Of a stretch of 64,000 nucleotides of DNA, positions 32,453 through 41,643 are shown piece by piece. Source of the DNA: UBA1660 sp964462035 (GTDB taxonomy: Bacteria; Myxococcota_A; Polyangia; Polyangiales; Houyiibacteriaceae). Position 1 is the stretch's first letter, and every line of letters starts with the position of its first letter. The DNA lies in contig CAYXAP010000020.1 in assembly GCA_964462035.1 (NCBI GenBank), positions 61,233-125,232 on the forward strand. Direction: 5' to 3'. Both the position numbers and the translations under genes were made by a program. The notes beneath the pieces are model-generated. The model made no database searches, was not told the origin of the DNA, and was given only the letters and a program-made list of their open reading frames with translations.

Positions 32453-33868
32453 ATGACGACCATTGGAAAGTCCATCCGGCAGAGCCCGGTGGTGAAGCAG
32501 GCCATCGACGCGATCGTGGCCGAGGTGGAAGCGAAGACCGCGGCGATCGAGGGGCCCAAACCCCCGGACCCCGGCCTCAAGACCGAGTACGACGCGCTCA
32601 TCGAGGCGGCGGGCAAGTCCCGTGGGCGGGAGCTCCTCTACCCTTATCTGGGCAGCGGCGCTGGCCGCGGCGCGCTCGTGGAGCTCGCCGACGGATCCAT
32701 CAAGTGGGACCTGGTGACCGGCATCGGCGTCCACGTGCTCGGCCACTCGCACCCGAAGGTGATCCGCGCGCAGCTGGAGTCGTCCCTCGAGGATACGACC
32801 AAGCACGGCAACCTGCAGTCTGGCACCGCGCCCTACGCCTTCGCACAGAAGCTCGTCGATCTCGCCTCGAAGAACTCTCCGCTTCGCCACGCGTTCCTCA
32901 CGACCTCCGGCGCGATGGCGAACGAGTGCGCGCTCAAGGTCTGCATGCAGAAGACCGCTCCGGCCGACCGCGTGCTCGCCTTCGAGCACTGCTTCATGGG
33001 TCGCAGCCTGACGATGACCTCCATCGGCGACAGCGCCGGCGCGCGCGACGGACTACCGATCAACCAGGCCGTCGATTACGTGCCCTTCTGGGACGCCTAC
33101 GAGGCCGACGACATGGGCGGCGCGACCAAGTGGATCGACGCGGCGATCGCCAAGGTCCAGGGCTACATCGATCGCTTCCCCAAGCGACACGCGATGTTCG
33201 TCATGGAGCTCATCCAGGGCGAGGGCGGCTTCCGCGTCCCGCACCGCACCTACCTCGAAGAGTTGATGAAGCTCTGCAAAGCCAACGGCATCCCGGTCTG
33301 GGACGACGAGATCCAGTCCTTCGGGCGTACCACGCAGATGTTCGCTTACGAGACCTTCGACCTCGGCGAGTACGTGGACGTGCTCTGCGTCGGCAAGATG
33401 ACCCACGGCTGCGCGGCGATGTTCACCGAGGACATGAACCCGCGGCCGGGCCTGCTGAGCGGGACCTTCACCGGCGCGACCGTCGACTTCGCCGTCGGCG
33501 AAGCCGTTCTCGATGAGCTCGCCACTGGCGGCTACTACGGCGACGACGGCAAGTTCGCCAAGCACCACGCCGAGTTCGAGAAGCACTCCCAGGCGCTCAT
33601 CACGAAGCACCCGGACTGGTTCCCGGACTTCCGCGGCGAGAAGGTCGCCGGCATCGGCGGCATGATGCGACTGACGCCCTTCGGTGGTGAGAAGCCCAAA
33701 ATCGTCGCCGCCGCGAAGGCCATCTACGAAGCCGGCGCCGTCCTCTTCTGGTGCGGCCACGGCCCCTTCCACCTCCGCATGCTCCCGCCGGTCCCGGCCC
33801 TCTCGATGGAGGACTGGCCACGCATCTTCGAGGTCATCGAAAAGGGCCTCGCCGAAGCCGCGGCCTGA
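32453..33868 (+). CDS. Class III (omega-type) aminotransferase
   Basis: A 471-residue PLP enzyme of fold type I. The signature includes WDLVTGIGVHVLGHSHPKV, the cofactor-binding turn TTSGAMANECALK, IQGEGGF, the pyridine-binding WDDEIQSFGRT, and a probable PLP lysine in VGKMTHGCAAMF. The last motif departs from the usual GKxxxxGxP of acetylornithine, GABA and ornithine transaminases, so the substrate may differ from these. An amino-group transfer to 2-oxoglutarate is the general reaction. It seems to be transcribed alone. Its product type would suit the P5C dehydrogenase at 58499, but the two are 25 kb apart. Confidence 0.85.
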   Translation: MTTIGKSIRQSPVVKQAIDAIVAEVEAKTAAIEGPKPPDPGLKTEYDALIEAAGKSRGRELLYPYLGSGAGRGALVELADGSIKWDLVTGIGVHVLGHSHPKVIRAQLESSLEDTTKHGNLQSGTAPYAFAQKLVDLASKNSPLRHAFLTTSGAMANECALKVCMQKTAPADRVLAFEHCFMGRSLTMTSIGDSAGARDGLPINQAVDYVPFWDAYEADDMGGATKWIDAAIAKVQGYIDRFPKRHAMFVMELIQGEGGFRVPHRTYLEELMKLCKANGIPVWDDEIQSFGRTTQMFAYETFDLGEYVDVLCVGKMTHGCAAMFTEDMNPRPGLLSGTFTGATVDFAVGEAVLDELATGGYYGDDGKFAKHHAEFEKHSQALITKHPDWFPDFRGEKVAGIGGMMRLTPFGGEKPKIVAAAKAIYEAGAVLFWCGHGPFHLRMLPPVPALSMEDWPRIFEVIEKGLAEAAA

Positions 33869-34005
33869 GGCTCCGAGTCATGGGTGTCGCCACCGACCTC
33901 GGAAAGCGACATTGCCGCCCTGGTCGCTGGCGCTGAATGGCGCGGTGACACAGTCCCCGGAGCCGCCTGCTTGCTAGCGTCTGAGTGCGGTGATAGTCCG
34001 GCAGG

Positions 34006-34458
34006 ATGAAACTCGGTTTGATCGCCGGCGCGATGCTCGTGCTATCGGGTTGTACGACCTTGGCTCAGGTGTCCGCTCCGCATGTTGGGTGCCCGGCTGA
34101 GAAGATCTTGGTGTCGGAGGAACATACGACCTGGTCGGCGAAGAGCTGGGTCGCGACCTGCGATGGTAGGCGCTATCAGTGCGCCAGCGTATCCACTGGA
34201 GAAGGCTCCTCACAGGTGAACTGCACCGCGGAGACCTCGGGAGGCGAAACGCCGGCCGCACCGGCGCGGGCATGTGTCCCCAACGCCACTCAAGAATGCT
34301 TCGGCCCCGGTCGTTGCGCGGGAGCGCAGAGCTGTGCCCCCGATGGCATGAGCTACACGCCCTGCGATTGTGGTGCCTCCACGGAAGAGCCGAGCGTGGC
34401 TCCCACGACGGAGCCTGGCGCCGCAGAGGCGCCCGACTCGACATCGACCGCCCCCTGA
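34006..34458 (+). CDS. Small cysteine-rich lipoprotein
   Basis: A 150-residue protein with a lipoprotein signal (lipobox LSGC, Cys16). It has two cysteine pairs in the middle and a second cluster (about 90-125) of the form CVPxxTQxCFGPGRCxGAQxCxxDG...CDCG, which is common in exported myxobacterial proteins. A Thr/Glu/Pro-rich tail ends the protein. It has an AGG ribosome site. Probably an outer-membrane or periplasmic surface protein of unknown function. Confidence 0.8.
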   Translation: MKLGLIAGAMLVLSGCTTLAQVSAPHVGCPAEKILVSEEHTTWSAKSWVATCDGRRYQCASVSTGEGSSQVNCTAETSGGETPAAPARACVPNATQECFGPGRCAGAQSCAPDGMSYTPCDCGASTEEPSVAPTTEPGAAEAPDSTSTAP

Positions 34459-34615
34459 GCGCTGGAGCTCACGAGTCGCACCGCCGATGCCAGACGAGCT
34501 GATGTTCGCCTCGGTTCATCGCGGAACTCGACAGGACGCGCCGGTGCTGGCGCTCGTCGAACAATTCGAATGGTCGTCGCGTCCCTGCCGAGGAACGGAG
34601 TCGCCCTCAGGCACA

Positions 34616-36691
34616 TCACTCGCTCACGAGGACGCGACCCTGTTCTCCGTTGCGAATGGCGAGCTCGCCGACCTTCTCTCCGGAACCCAGCGCGTGGAGT
34701 TCGATCGTACCGGCGGCCGTGACGACCACGACTCTGTCGAGGCGCTCGGAGACGCGGACCTGCGCGGCTGACGGGCCGTGGTAGGTGAAGATGACCTCGC
34801 TCTCGGCACCGCCGATGCGCGAGAGCTCACCGCTGGCGTCGTCGAAGGCGTAGAGGGCGCCGCTCTCGCCGGTCTCGAGGGTCGTGACCCGACCCATCGG
34901 GTGGGTGTGGGCCGTCGCGCCTCCGGGCATGGTCAGCACGCGAACCGACGAACCGCCCGAGATCGCCACCCAGCCGGCGCCGCCAGCCATCCAGCCCGAC
35001 GACGTCTCGGTCGCGTCGCCGACCTCGATGCCGTCGCCGATGGTGTAGGTCTGCAGCACGTCCATCTCGTCGACCACCGCCATGTGCGGCGCGCCAGCGA
35101 CGGTGTAGAAGGCCGCGCCGTGAACGTCCCAGCGCTGTTCGAAGGCATCCCAGTCTTCGTCCGGTAGGTCGCCCTCCTCCTCCGGAGCGCGGAGAGCATC
35201 CACCTGCTGGTTCTCGAGGTCGACGAGGATCACCGCGCCTGCGTGGTGCGCGAGCACGGCGCGACGCTCGTCGACGAACGCGACTTCGATGGTGTGCGGC
35301 GGCACGGGCAGCTCCATCAGCTCCAGCGCCTCGTGGTCCCAGCAGAGCGAGCTCCCGCCGGCGACCGCGACGAGCAAGAAGCGCTCGTCCGGCGAGAGCG
35401 CCACCGCGCGCCCTTCACCATAGTACTCGCCCAGATCGACCCGGCGACCGATGGCGCCGGTCGCGCCGTCCGCAAAATGCATCCGGTGACCGCGGTCGAA
35501 GACCACCAGCCGGTCGCCGGCGAAGGCGACCAACCCGGGGCTCTCGGTCGACTCGCCACCCGCGTGGCGCGGGGGGAGGCGGATCGGCTCGCTCGCCTCG
35601 TCCAGACCGACGGCTCCGACCGAGAAGAAGTCGTTCGGGTTCCCGAAGCCGACGAAGGCTCCGTCGTGGCTCACGCCCAGCGTGCGTAGGTTGGTCAGGT
35701 TTCGTGCGAAGACGTCGTTCAGGCTGGGCGGACCGGTGTCCGGGCCGCCGCCATGGAACACCAGGGTGTCGCGGTGGCTCCCATCGAGCGCGAGTCGCCG
35801 AACCGCGCCCATCGCCAGGCCGACCCACACGTGCGGCGTATCGCGAACGAACGCCGCGCTCGTGAGCTTCTTGATCATCCAGTCCTGCGCCTCGGCGAAC
35901 TCCTCGCTGCCAGGCGCGTGAGTCGCGAGGCCTTCGTACGGCCCCTGCAAGTGGGTCCGCGGCCAACCGAAGACGTCGATGCGGTCGGTACGCTCGAGGG
36001 TCTCGAGGTCGAAAAGCTCCGCACGAACCATCGCGTGGCCGCCGGTCTCGTCGCCGGTCAGCTCCATGGGCTCGTAGTCCGGTCGAATGCCGACGCCGCG
36101 GACCGGGTCGACCGCGATCAGGTAGGAATCCTCGTCGAAGTCGCTGCGCGGTCCGTGGGCGAAGGTCTTTGCGGAGCACTCGCCGGTGGCGAAGTCCACG
36201 CGGAGCAAGCCCTCGGCCACGCCGTCGTCGTCTCGGAAGAAGCGGAAGAGCGCGGTGTCGTCGTCGACGGCGAATACTCTGCTGGTGACGTTGACGTGCT
36301 CGCCGAGCTCGGGGCCGTCGGTCACCGCGCCATCGGCGGTGGCGATTCGCCAACCGCGCTCGTCGCCCGTGTAGGCGTAGACGAAGAGCGACGCGCCGCT
36401 CGGCGAGAGGTCGGCCGAAACGTATTCGCCACCGACGCTCCCCGACCGGAGCACCGCGCCGTTCGTCGCGTCGCTGATCGCCCAGCCGCCATCGTCCGAC
36501 ACACTCGCGAGCTGCCGTCCGTCGACCCAGCCGACGCACACGACGGTCGCCTTGTGATGGACGATCTGCGCGAGCTCCTCGCCGGGTGAGCCATCGCTGG
36601 CGTCCACCGCATGGACGGCGAGCAAACCGCCGGGCCACCCGAGCGCGACACGGTCCCCGTCCGGTGAGTAACGAATTTCGAAGGCCTGCAT
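34616..36691 (-). CDS. Beta-propeller (WD40-like) repeat protein, cytoplasmic
   Basis: A 691-residue protein with no signal peptide, starting MQAFEIRYSPDGDRVALGW. Blade-like strands recur throughout (YSPDGDRVALGW, LSPSGASLFVYAY, VSHDGAFVGFGN, LSPDERFLLVAVAGG), which fits one or two beta-propellers. No catalytic motif is seen. It is acidic and probably serves as an interaction platform. It is transcribed alone from a putative promoter ending five bases before its ATG. Function unknown. Confidence 0.75.
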   Translation of the reverse strand: MQAFEIRYSPDGDRVALGWPGGLLAVHAVDASDGSPGEELAQIVHHKATVVCVGWVDGRQLASVSDDGGWAISDATNGAVLRSGSVGGEYVSADLSPSGASLFVYAYTGDERGWRIATADGAVTDGPELGEHVNVTSRVFAVDDDTALFRFFRDDDGVAEGLLRVDFATGECSAKTFAHGPRSDFDEDSYLIAVDPVRGVGIRPDYEPMELTGDETGGHAMVRAELFDLETLERTDRIDVFGWPRTHLQGPYEGLATHAPGSEEFAEAQDWMIKKLTSAAFVRDTPHVWVGLAMGAVRRLALDGSHRDTLVFHGGGPDTGPPSLNDVFARNLTNLRTLGVSHDGAFVGFGNPNDFFSVGAVGLDEASEPIRLPPRHAGGESTESPGLVAFAGDRLVVFDRGHRMHFADGATGAIGRRVDLGEYYGEGRAVALSPDERFLLVAVAGGSSLCWDHEALELMELPVPPHTIEVAFVDERRAVLAHHAGAVILVDLENQQVDALRAPEEEGDLPDEDWDAFEQRWDVHGAAFYTVAGAPHMAVVDEMDVLQTYTIGDGIEVGDATETSSGWMAGGAGWVAISGGSSVRVLTMPGGATAHTHPMGRVTTLETGESGALYAFDDASGELSRIGGAESEVIFTYHGPSAAQVRVSERLDRVVVVTAAGTIELHALGSGEKVGELAIRNGEQGRVLVSE

Positions 36692-36696
36692 GCGCC

Positions 36697-36702
36697 ACCG
36701 TA
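36697..36702 (-). promoter_or_regulatory. Putative -10 element (TACGGT) of the propeller gene
   Basis: TACGGT on the reverse strand ends five bases before the ATG at 36691. No ribosome site fits in the gap. Confidence 0.4.
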
Positions 36703-36810
36703 CCCGGTCGCGGTGAGCGCGGGAAGCGTGCGAAGGGCCCTCGCGAACGAGGCAGCGGTGCCAGACTACCGCTGACTTGCACAGCTCCGCTGGTGTCGTA
36801 GAGGACTGGT

Positions 36811-37896
36811 GTGGGGACCCGCAGAGCGACCGTGAACTGCGTCTTGCTCCCGGCGCTCGTGATCGTGGGCTGTATCCCTCACGCGACCCCCGAAACAGTG
36901 ACGGTCACGACTACGCCGAGCACCCGAACGGCGGCAGACGTGGAGCCGGGTTCGGAACCCACGCCGACGATCCGAGTCTCGACCACCGGTGCGCAGACCG
37001 AGAGCGCGGACGAGCGTTGGGGTGGTCCGGCGGACGGCGTCCGCCCGCTGCCGCCTATCCCTCTTCTGGTGAGCCGCCCAGCGGAAGTCGGGAGCCGGAC
37101 TCATCCCGCGCAGTACCTCACCTTCGAGCGACCGATCACGGGAGTCCGGCTCGCGGCCGCCTACCACGACATGTACGAGCGTTATGACGGGCTGAGCGGC
37201 TGGCTCCCCCTCGCCGAGACCCCCGACGGATGGCACGACTTCGTGAGCCCGACGGGCGTGGAGCAGACTCGTCGCGTCGCGTGTGCCACCGACCTGCTGC
37301 TCTCTGCCACCATCGACGACGTCATGAGCGTCGAAAACCTGACCACGGGCTGCGCCTTCCTCCAGCGCGCCCTCGGGGGAACGCTCGGCCCTGCGCTCGA
37401 CGCGGCGACCGTTCAGCGGGACTTCGAGGCCTTGGTGACCGCAGTCCGCGAACGTGGCCGCCTCGAGCTACGTTTCCGCGGGCCGAACGGCTTCGACCGG
37501 CGAAGCGTGCACCGGGTCGCGCGCGCCCTCGGCTTCGTCCGCTCGGACTTCGGTACCTACGCCGTCTACAACGAGCAGCGCATCGGTCACGATCGCTTGA
37601 TCCTGCTCGACATCGGCGTCCACGCCGACGCGCCCGACGCGCGAACCAACGACATGGTGCTGACGGTGAACCTGCCCTTGGTACCCGCGCCCATCCACGT
37701 CGCTGCGCGGATGTGGTGGGCGGCCGAGGCCTTCGCGGAGGAGCTCGGTGTGGCACCGATTTGGTACGAAGTCGGCGTCTACGAGGGCGAGCCGGTCACC
37801 GAGGCCGCCTTCCGGGCCGAGCTGCGCGAGCGGATGAACGCGCTGACCGCGGCCGGCTATCGGCCCACCGCGGTGGTCGCGGACGAGCCGGACTGA
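36811..37896 (+). CDS. Lipoprotein of unknown function
   Basis: A 361-residue protein. GTG 36811 gives a signal with RR, a hydrophobic core and lipobox VIVGC; GTG 36832 is an alternative. A Thr-rich linker (about 30-70) precedes a folded domain. The C-terminal half (about 215-355) alternates helices and strands (GRLELRFRGPNGFDRRSVHR, LILLDIGVHADAP, MVLTVNLPLVPAP). This loosely recalls the FtsZ-binding domain of ZipA, a resemblance of pattern only. A TAGAGG hexamer ends six bases before 36811. Not recognised with confidence. Confidence 0.65.
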   Translation: MGTRRATVNCVLLPALVIVGCIPHATPETVTVTTTPSTRTAADVEPGSEPTPTIRVSTTGAQTESADERWGGPADGVRPLPPIPLLVSRPAEVGSRTHPAQYLTFERPITGVRLAAAYHDMYERYDGLSGWLPLAETPDGWHDFVSPTGVEQTRRVACATDLLLSATIDDVMSVENLTTGCAFLQRALGGTLGPALDAATVQRDFEALVTAVRERGRLELRFRGPNGFDRRSVHRVARALGFVRSDFGTYAVYNEQRIGHDRLILLDIGVHADAPDARTNDMVLTVNLPLVPAPIHVAARMWWAAEAFAEELGVAPIWYEVGVYEGEPVTEAAFRAELRERMNALTAAGYRPTAVVADEPD

Positions 37897-37915
37897 GCCG
37901 GCGGCAGGACGGTGC

Positions 37916-38833
37916 TCAGGCCTTCGGACCGAAGCCCTGGATCACGTAGTTGCCGCTCTTCTCGTCCTTCTGGATCTCGAGCAGCTTCTGCTTGGCGGCG
38001 TCTTCGAGCAGGTTGTTGAAGCTCCGGTAGCCGTAGTAGCTCTCCGAGAACTGAGGCTTCTTTCGCTTGAGCACCTGCTTGACCATCGAGCCCCAGAGGT
38101 TGCCGTCGCGATCCTTGAAGAGCGACTCGACCACGTCGAGCACCAGCTCGATCGCCTCTTCGGGATCGCCCGACTTCTCGGCCGGCGACTCGTCGTCTTC
38201 CTTGGTCGCGGCGGGCGGCTGCGCTTGTCCGACGTTGCCGTTGTCGGAGGCCTTGGTCTCCTCCTTGGGCTTGCGACCGCTCTGGCCGTTGCCGCTGCCG
38301 CCGCTGCCGCCGCCGTCGCGCTTCTTGCGACCATCGCCCTTCTTCTTGATGGCCTTCTTCCGGCGGACGAGGTCGTCGTAGTAGATGAAGTCGTCGCAAT
38401 TCTCGATGAGCAGATCGCTCGACGAGTTCTTCACGCCCAGGCCGATGACGGTCTTGTTGTTCTCGCGGAGCTTGCTCACGAGCGGCGAGAAGTCGCTGTC
38501 ACCACTGATGATGACGAACACGTCCACGTGCTTCTTCGTGTAGCAGAGGTCCAGGGCGTCCACGACGAGCCGGATGTCGGCGCTGTTCTTGCCGCTGTAG
38601 GAGACGTGCGGGATCTCGATGAGCTCGAAGGCCGCCTCGTGCATCGGGCGCTTGTCGCTCTTGAAACGGTCCCAGTCGGCGTAGGCCTTCTTCACCACCA
38701 CCTTGCCCTTGTCGAGGATTCGCTCGAGGACGAGGTCGATGTCGAAGCGGTTGTAGCGAGCGTCCCGAACGCCGATGGCGACGTTCTCGTAGTCGCAGAA
38801 GACGGCCAGGTTCGGCGCGAAGTCATTGGTCAT
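37916..38833 (-). CDS. NYN-domain (PIN-like nuclease) protein with C-terminal LOTUS/OST-HTH domain
   Basis: A 305-residue protein. The N-terminal NYN domain (about 8-150) has the conserved acidic residues of the PIN-like nuclease fold: FCDYEN (Asp14), KNSADIRLVVDALDL and ISGDSDFSPLV. A basic, low-complexity linker rich in Lys, Gly, Ser and Asn (about 155-215) joins a C-terminal OST-HTH/LOTUS-like winged helix (about 220-300, with WGSMVKQVLKRKKPQFSES). Such proteins are thought to bind or cut RNA. It is transcribed alone. The NYN call is firm; the LOTUS call is good. Confidence 0.88.
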   Translation of the reverse strand: MTNDFAPNLAVFCDYENVAIGVRDARYNRFDIDLVLERILDKGKVVVKKAYADWDRFKSDKRPMHEAAFELIEIPHVSYSGKNSADIRLVVDALDLCYTKKHVDVFVIISGDSDFSPLVSKLRENNKTVIGLGVKNSSSDLLIENCDDFIYYDDLVRRKKAIKKKGDGRKKRDGGGSGGSGNGQSGRKPKEETKASDNGNVGQAQPPAATKEDDESPAEKSGDPEEAIELVLDVVESLFKDRDGNLWGSMVKQVLKRKKPQFSESYYGYRSFNNLLEDAAKQKLLEIQKDEKSGNYVIQGFGPKA

Positions 38834-38841
38834 GCGTGGGG

Positions 38842-38847
38842 ACCTTA
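38842..38847 (-). promoter_or_regulatory. Putative -10 element (TAAGGT) of the NYN gene
   Basis: TAAGGT ends eight bases before the ATG at 38833 on the reverse strand. Confidence 0.4.
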
Positions 38848-38908
38848 GCGCGCCGGGATCGGGGCCGTCGAGCCGACGGCGGTGTGTCTAGCCCTCGGGT
38901 GAGCGGGC

Positions 38909-40366
38909 TCAATCGCCGCGAGCGTCGACCCACGAGAGGAGATCGTCGCCGGTGAATGGGCGTGAGCCGGCCATGACCGCCAGCGACTGGCGGGGGTCTC
39001 CCCCTTCCCGGAGGAAGGTGGCCACGCGTCGCAGCGCCCCCTCACCCTCCCGGTCCACGATCGCCGCGACCATGGCGTAGCTCTGGTGGTAAGCGAAGCG
39101 GGCGGACTGCCCGTCCTCGATCACCACGAAGCTACCCTCCAGCGAAGGAAAGGGGACGTAGGTACGCTGCCGGGCCATCAGCGAGAGGGTCCGCTCGAGC
39201 TCTGGTGGCTGCTGGCCCTGGAAGAGCTGCGCCAGCCCCTCGTGCAGCCAGAGGGGCGCCCGCGGCGCGACCGAGGCGAGCTGCGCATGCAGGCTCTCGT
39301 GGCGTACGGCGATCGGGAGCTGCCGTGGGTGGGTCCGGCCGTTGAGCCGGAGGGCGCCGTCGAAGATCGCCCCGGACCAGCTCGGGCCGCAGGTCGCGCT
39401 CGCGAAGGTCGGTCGGTCGGCGTAGATCAGCACGGTGAGGCTCGGGCGGCGGTCGGCCCCGAGGAGGCGGGCCGCGTCCTCGAGGCTCCCGATGACCTGG
39501 TCCAGGACCGAGACCGCCTGCGCATCGTCGAAGCTCGGTGCGTAGCGGAGCCGGACTCCGGCGCGCTCGATCTCGCGCATCGGCGCCTCGAGGGTGGCCC
39601 GTCGCTCGAGCACCGGGCGCAGGGCCACCGCCCACGGGTCGTCCGGGAAGGACTCGAGGTAGGCGTCCATCACCTCGAGCGCACGCGCGCTCTCTCCATC
39701 CCGGGCCGTCGCCGAAGCCAGCGCAAAGCTGATGGCCGGATCGTCCCGCAGCCGGAACGCGCTCGTCAGCGCCGCGATCTCCTCGGCGTCGTCGCCGCGC
39801 TGGCGAGCGACGATCGCGCGGGCCATCGGCGCCAACCCATCCTGGTCGACCTCGGTGAGCCAGCGGATCGCCCCATCGACGTCTCCGTCCTCCTGGGTGA
39901 GCGCCCGGATCAGCATCGCGAAGGCCGCGGCGCCGGCGAGGTCGAAGCCATCCTGAGACCGGTCTGGCGCATCGCGGAGCAGCGGCATCGCGCGCTCCCC
40001 CTCGCCGCGCACGAGGGCCATGAGCCCCCGGCGGAGCTCGGGCGAGACGGCGTCGCCACCGAGGAGACCGCGGGTGCGGTCCCAGAGCTCGGCCGTCAGC
40101 AAGTTGGCCGAGTCCGCGAGCGACGGGCCGATGGGGCGTGCGTCCAGCTCCGCGCAGCCGGCGATCTGCATCGGCGCGAGGGTGACCGACCGCGGCTCGA
40201 CCTCGGTGGTGACCTGCGGCGGCGGGATGGTGGGGGCCTCCGGCTCGACGGTCGGCGCCGGGCTGGGACCAGCGTCATCGACCGGAACCGGCGGCGAGGG
40301 CCGAAGCCACCACCAACCCGCCGCGCCGAGCGCGAGTCCCATGAGCAGCCAGCCGATCGAACGCAC
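38909..40366 (-). CDS. Membrane-anchored peptidase MA-like (gluzincin) protein with helical repeats
   Basis: A 485-residue protein from GTG 40366 with an N-terminal membrane anchor (about 4-22) and a Pro-rich linker (about 23-60). A TPR-like helical region (about 80-270) follows. The C-terminal domain has the zinc motif RHESLHAQL (HExxH) and WLHEGLAQLF, which supplies the third-ligand Glu, as in peptidase MA family proteins. The metal site looks complete, so it may be an active periplasmic metalloprotease, but the substrate is unknown. Confidence 0.8.
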   Translation of the reverse strand: MRSIGWLLMGLALGAAGWWWLRPSPPVPVDDAGPSPAPTVEPEAPTIPPPQVTTEVEPRSVTLAPMQIAGCAELDARPIGPSLADSANLLTAELWDRTRGLLGGDAVSPELRRGLMALVRGEGERAMPLLRDAPDRSQDGFDLAGAAAFAMLIRALTQEDGDVDGAIRWLTEVDQDGLAPMARAIVARQRGDDAEEIAALTSAFRLRDDPAISFALASATARDGESARALEVMDAYLESFPDDPWAVALRPVLERRATLEAPMREIERAGVRLRYAPSFDDAQAVSVLDQVIGSLEDAARLLGADRRPSLTVLIYADRPTFASATCGPSWSGAIFDGALRLNGRTHPRQLPIAVRHESLHAQLASVAPRAPLWLHEGLAQLFQGQQPPELERTLSLMARQRTYVPFPSLEGSFVVIEDGQSARFAYHQSYAMVAAIVDREGEGALRRVATFLREGGDPRQSLAVMAGSRPFTGDDLLSWVDARGD

Positions 40367-40372
40367 GAGGAG

Positions 40373-40378
40373 AACCTA
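40373..40378 (-). promoter_or_regulatory. Putative -10 element (TAGGTT) of the peptidase MA-like gene
   Basis: TAGGTT ends six bases before the GTG at 40366. TTCGAC lies 17 bases further upstream as a possible -35 box. Confidence 0.5.
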
Positions 40379-40529
40379 GCGCGTGATTCGGGCCGGTCGA
40401 ACGGTGTGGGCTCCCCGCCCGCGCGGTCGCCTCCTCACGCTCGATTCCGCACGGCCGGGAGGAGGCCCAACGGGACCGGGCGACTTTGTCGAAACTCTCG
40501 TGGGGTCTCCTGCGTCACATTCCCCGAAC

Positions 40530-41621
40530 ATGACCCACCGCAACCGTCTCTCCGTCCTCGCGCTCGCGCTCGTCGCGGCGTGCACCGTTCACCATGTCGT
40601 CGAGAGTGGGCGCGAGTCATCGGGTGGCTCGACGGCGCCCCGCGCCGTCGACTCCGTCGACGTGCGGGTGCGCGAGCAGATCGTCGTCGGGAGCGGCGTC
40701 CATGGGACTCTCTCGAACGCGACCGGCGAAGCGGTGGCTCATCCCTTCATCGGCGCGGCGGGCGCCACGGTGGGCATGCGCCTGGAGAACGCGCCGCAGT
40801 ACGCGAACGTCGGTGTTCGTGGTCCCGTTCGCCGGGGTCAGGCGCCCGAAGACGCTCCGGTGATCGCCACCGGTGCCGCCAGCGTGATGGCCGAGCTTCC
40901 CGCAGACGGAGTCTATCTGGCCGTGGTCCACGGCGCCGCGCCCGGGGGAGCTCGCTATGATCTCTTCGTCGACTGCCAGTCCGAAGAGTGTCGCGTCACT
41001 TGCAGCGAGAGCCAGGCGTGCCCGGTCAACGCTCGCTGCTTCTTCGTGCAGTGCGTGACCACCCCGTGTCCGAGCTACTGCCAAGCCGATCTGCCGGCCG
41101 AACCGACGCCACCGGTCGAGACCGAGCCGGGACAGCCCTGCGGCTCTCGCGGCATGGCCGCCTGCACCGCGCGCTCCTTCTGCAACTTCCCGTTGGACGC
41201 CGCCTGCGGCGAGGTGGACCACCCCGGCCAGTGCGCGCCCGTGCCGCGCAGCTGCCCGGACACCAACGAGCTCGTGTGCGCCTGCGACGGTCGCACCTAC
41301 GTGAACGCCTGCCAGGCCCACATGCGCGGCGCCTCCGTACGAAGCGAAGGCGCCTGCGCCGATTCACCACTCCCGGTGATGGTCGACGATCCCTCCGATC
41401 CGGAACCGACCGACGCCGAATCGGAGCCCGTGGGCGAAGGCTGCATGCGCACCGGCTGCTCGAGCCAGATCTGTACCGAGACGGGCAACCCGCAGAACAC
41501 CACCTGTGAGATGCGCCCGGAATACGGCTGTCTGGACCGGGCCCGCTGCGAACGGCAGGCGAACGGCTCCTGCGGGTGGACGGAGACCGAGGCCTTCAGC
41601 GCCTGCATGAACGCGCTCTGA
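40530..41621 (+). CDS. Lipoprotein with Kazal-like and eight-cysteine-cluster domains
   Basis: A 363-residue exported protein from ATG 40530 with lipobox LVAAC. A beta-rich region (about 40-150) resembles a PPC-like sandwich. Next are a Cys-rich stretch, then a Kazal-type unit ending VCACDGRTYVNACQAHMRG (the Kazal CxCDGxTYxNxC pattern), and a final domain with eight cysteines (CMRTGCSSQIC, TTCEMRPEYGC, GSCGWTET) of the eight-cysteine-cluster kind found in Myxococcota. Kazal domains often inhibit serine proteases. Whether this one does is not known. Confidence 0.85.
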   Translation: MTHRNRLSVLALALVAACTVHHVVESGRESSGGSTAPRAVDSVDVRVREQIVVGSGVHGTLSNATGEAVAHPFIGAAGATVGMRLENAPQYANVGVRGPVRRGQAPEDAPVIATGAASVMAELPADGVYLAVVHGAAPGGARYDLFVDCQSEECRVTCSESQACPVNARCFFVQCVTTPCPSYCQADLPAEPTPPVETEPGQPCGSRGMAACTARSFCNFPLDAACGEVDHPGQCAPVPRSCPDTNELVCACDGRTYVNACQAHMRGASVRSEGACADSPLPVMVDDPSDPEPTDAESEPVGEGCMRTGCSSQICTETGNPQNTTCEMRPEYGCLDRARCERQANGSCGWTETEAFSACMNAL

Positions 41622-41643
41622 CGAACGTCGACCCCGGGCGTTG

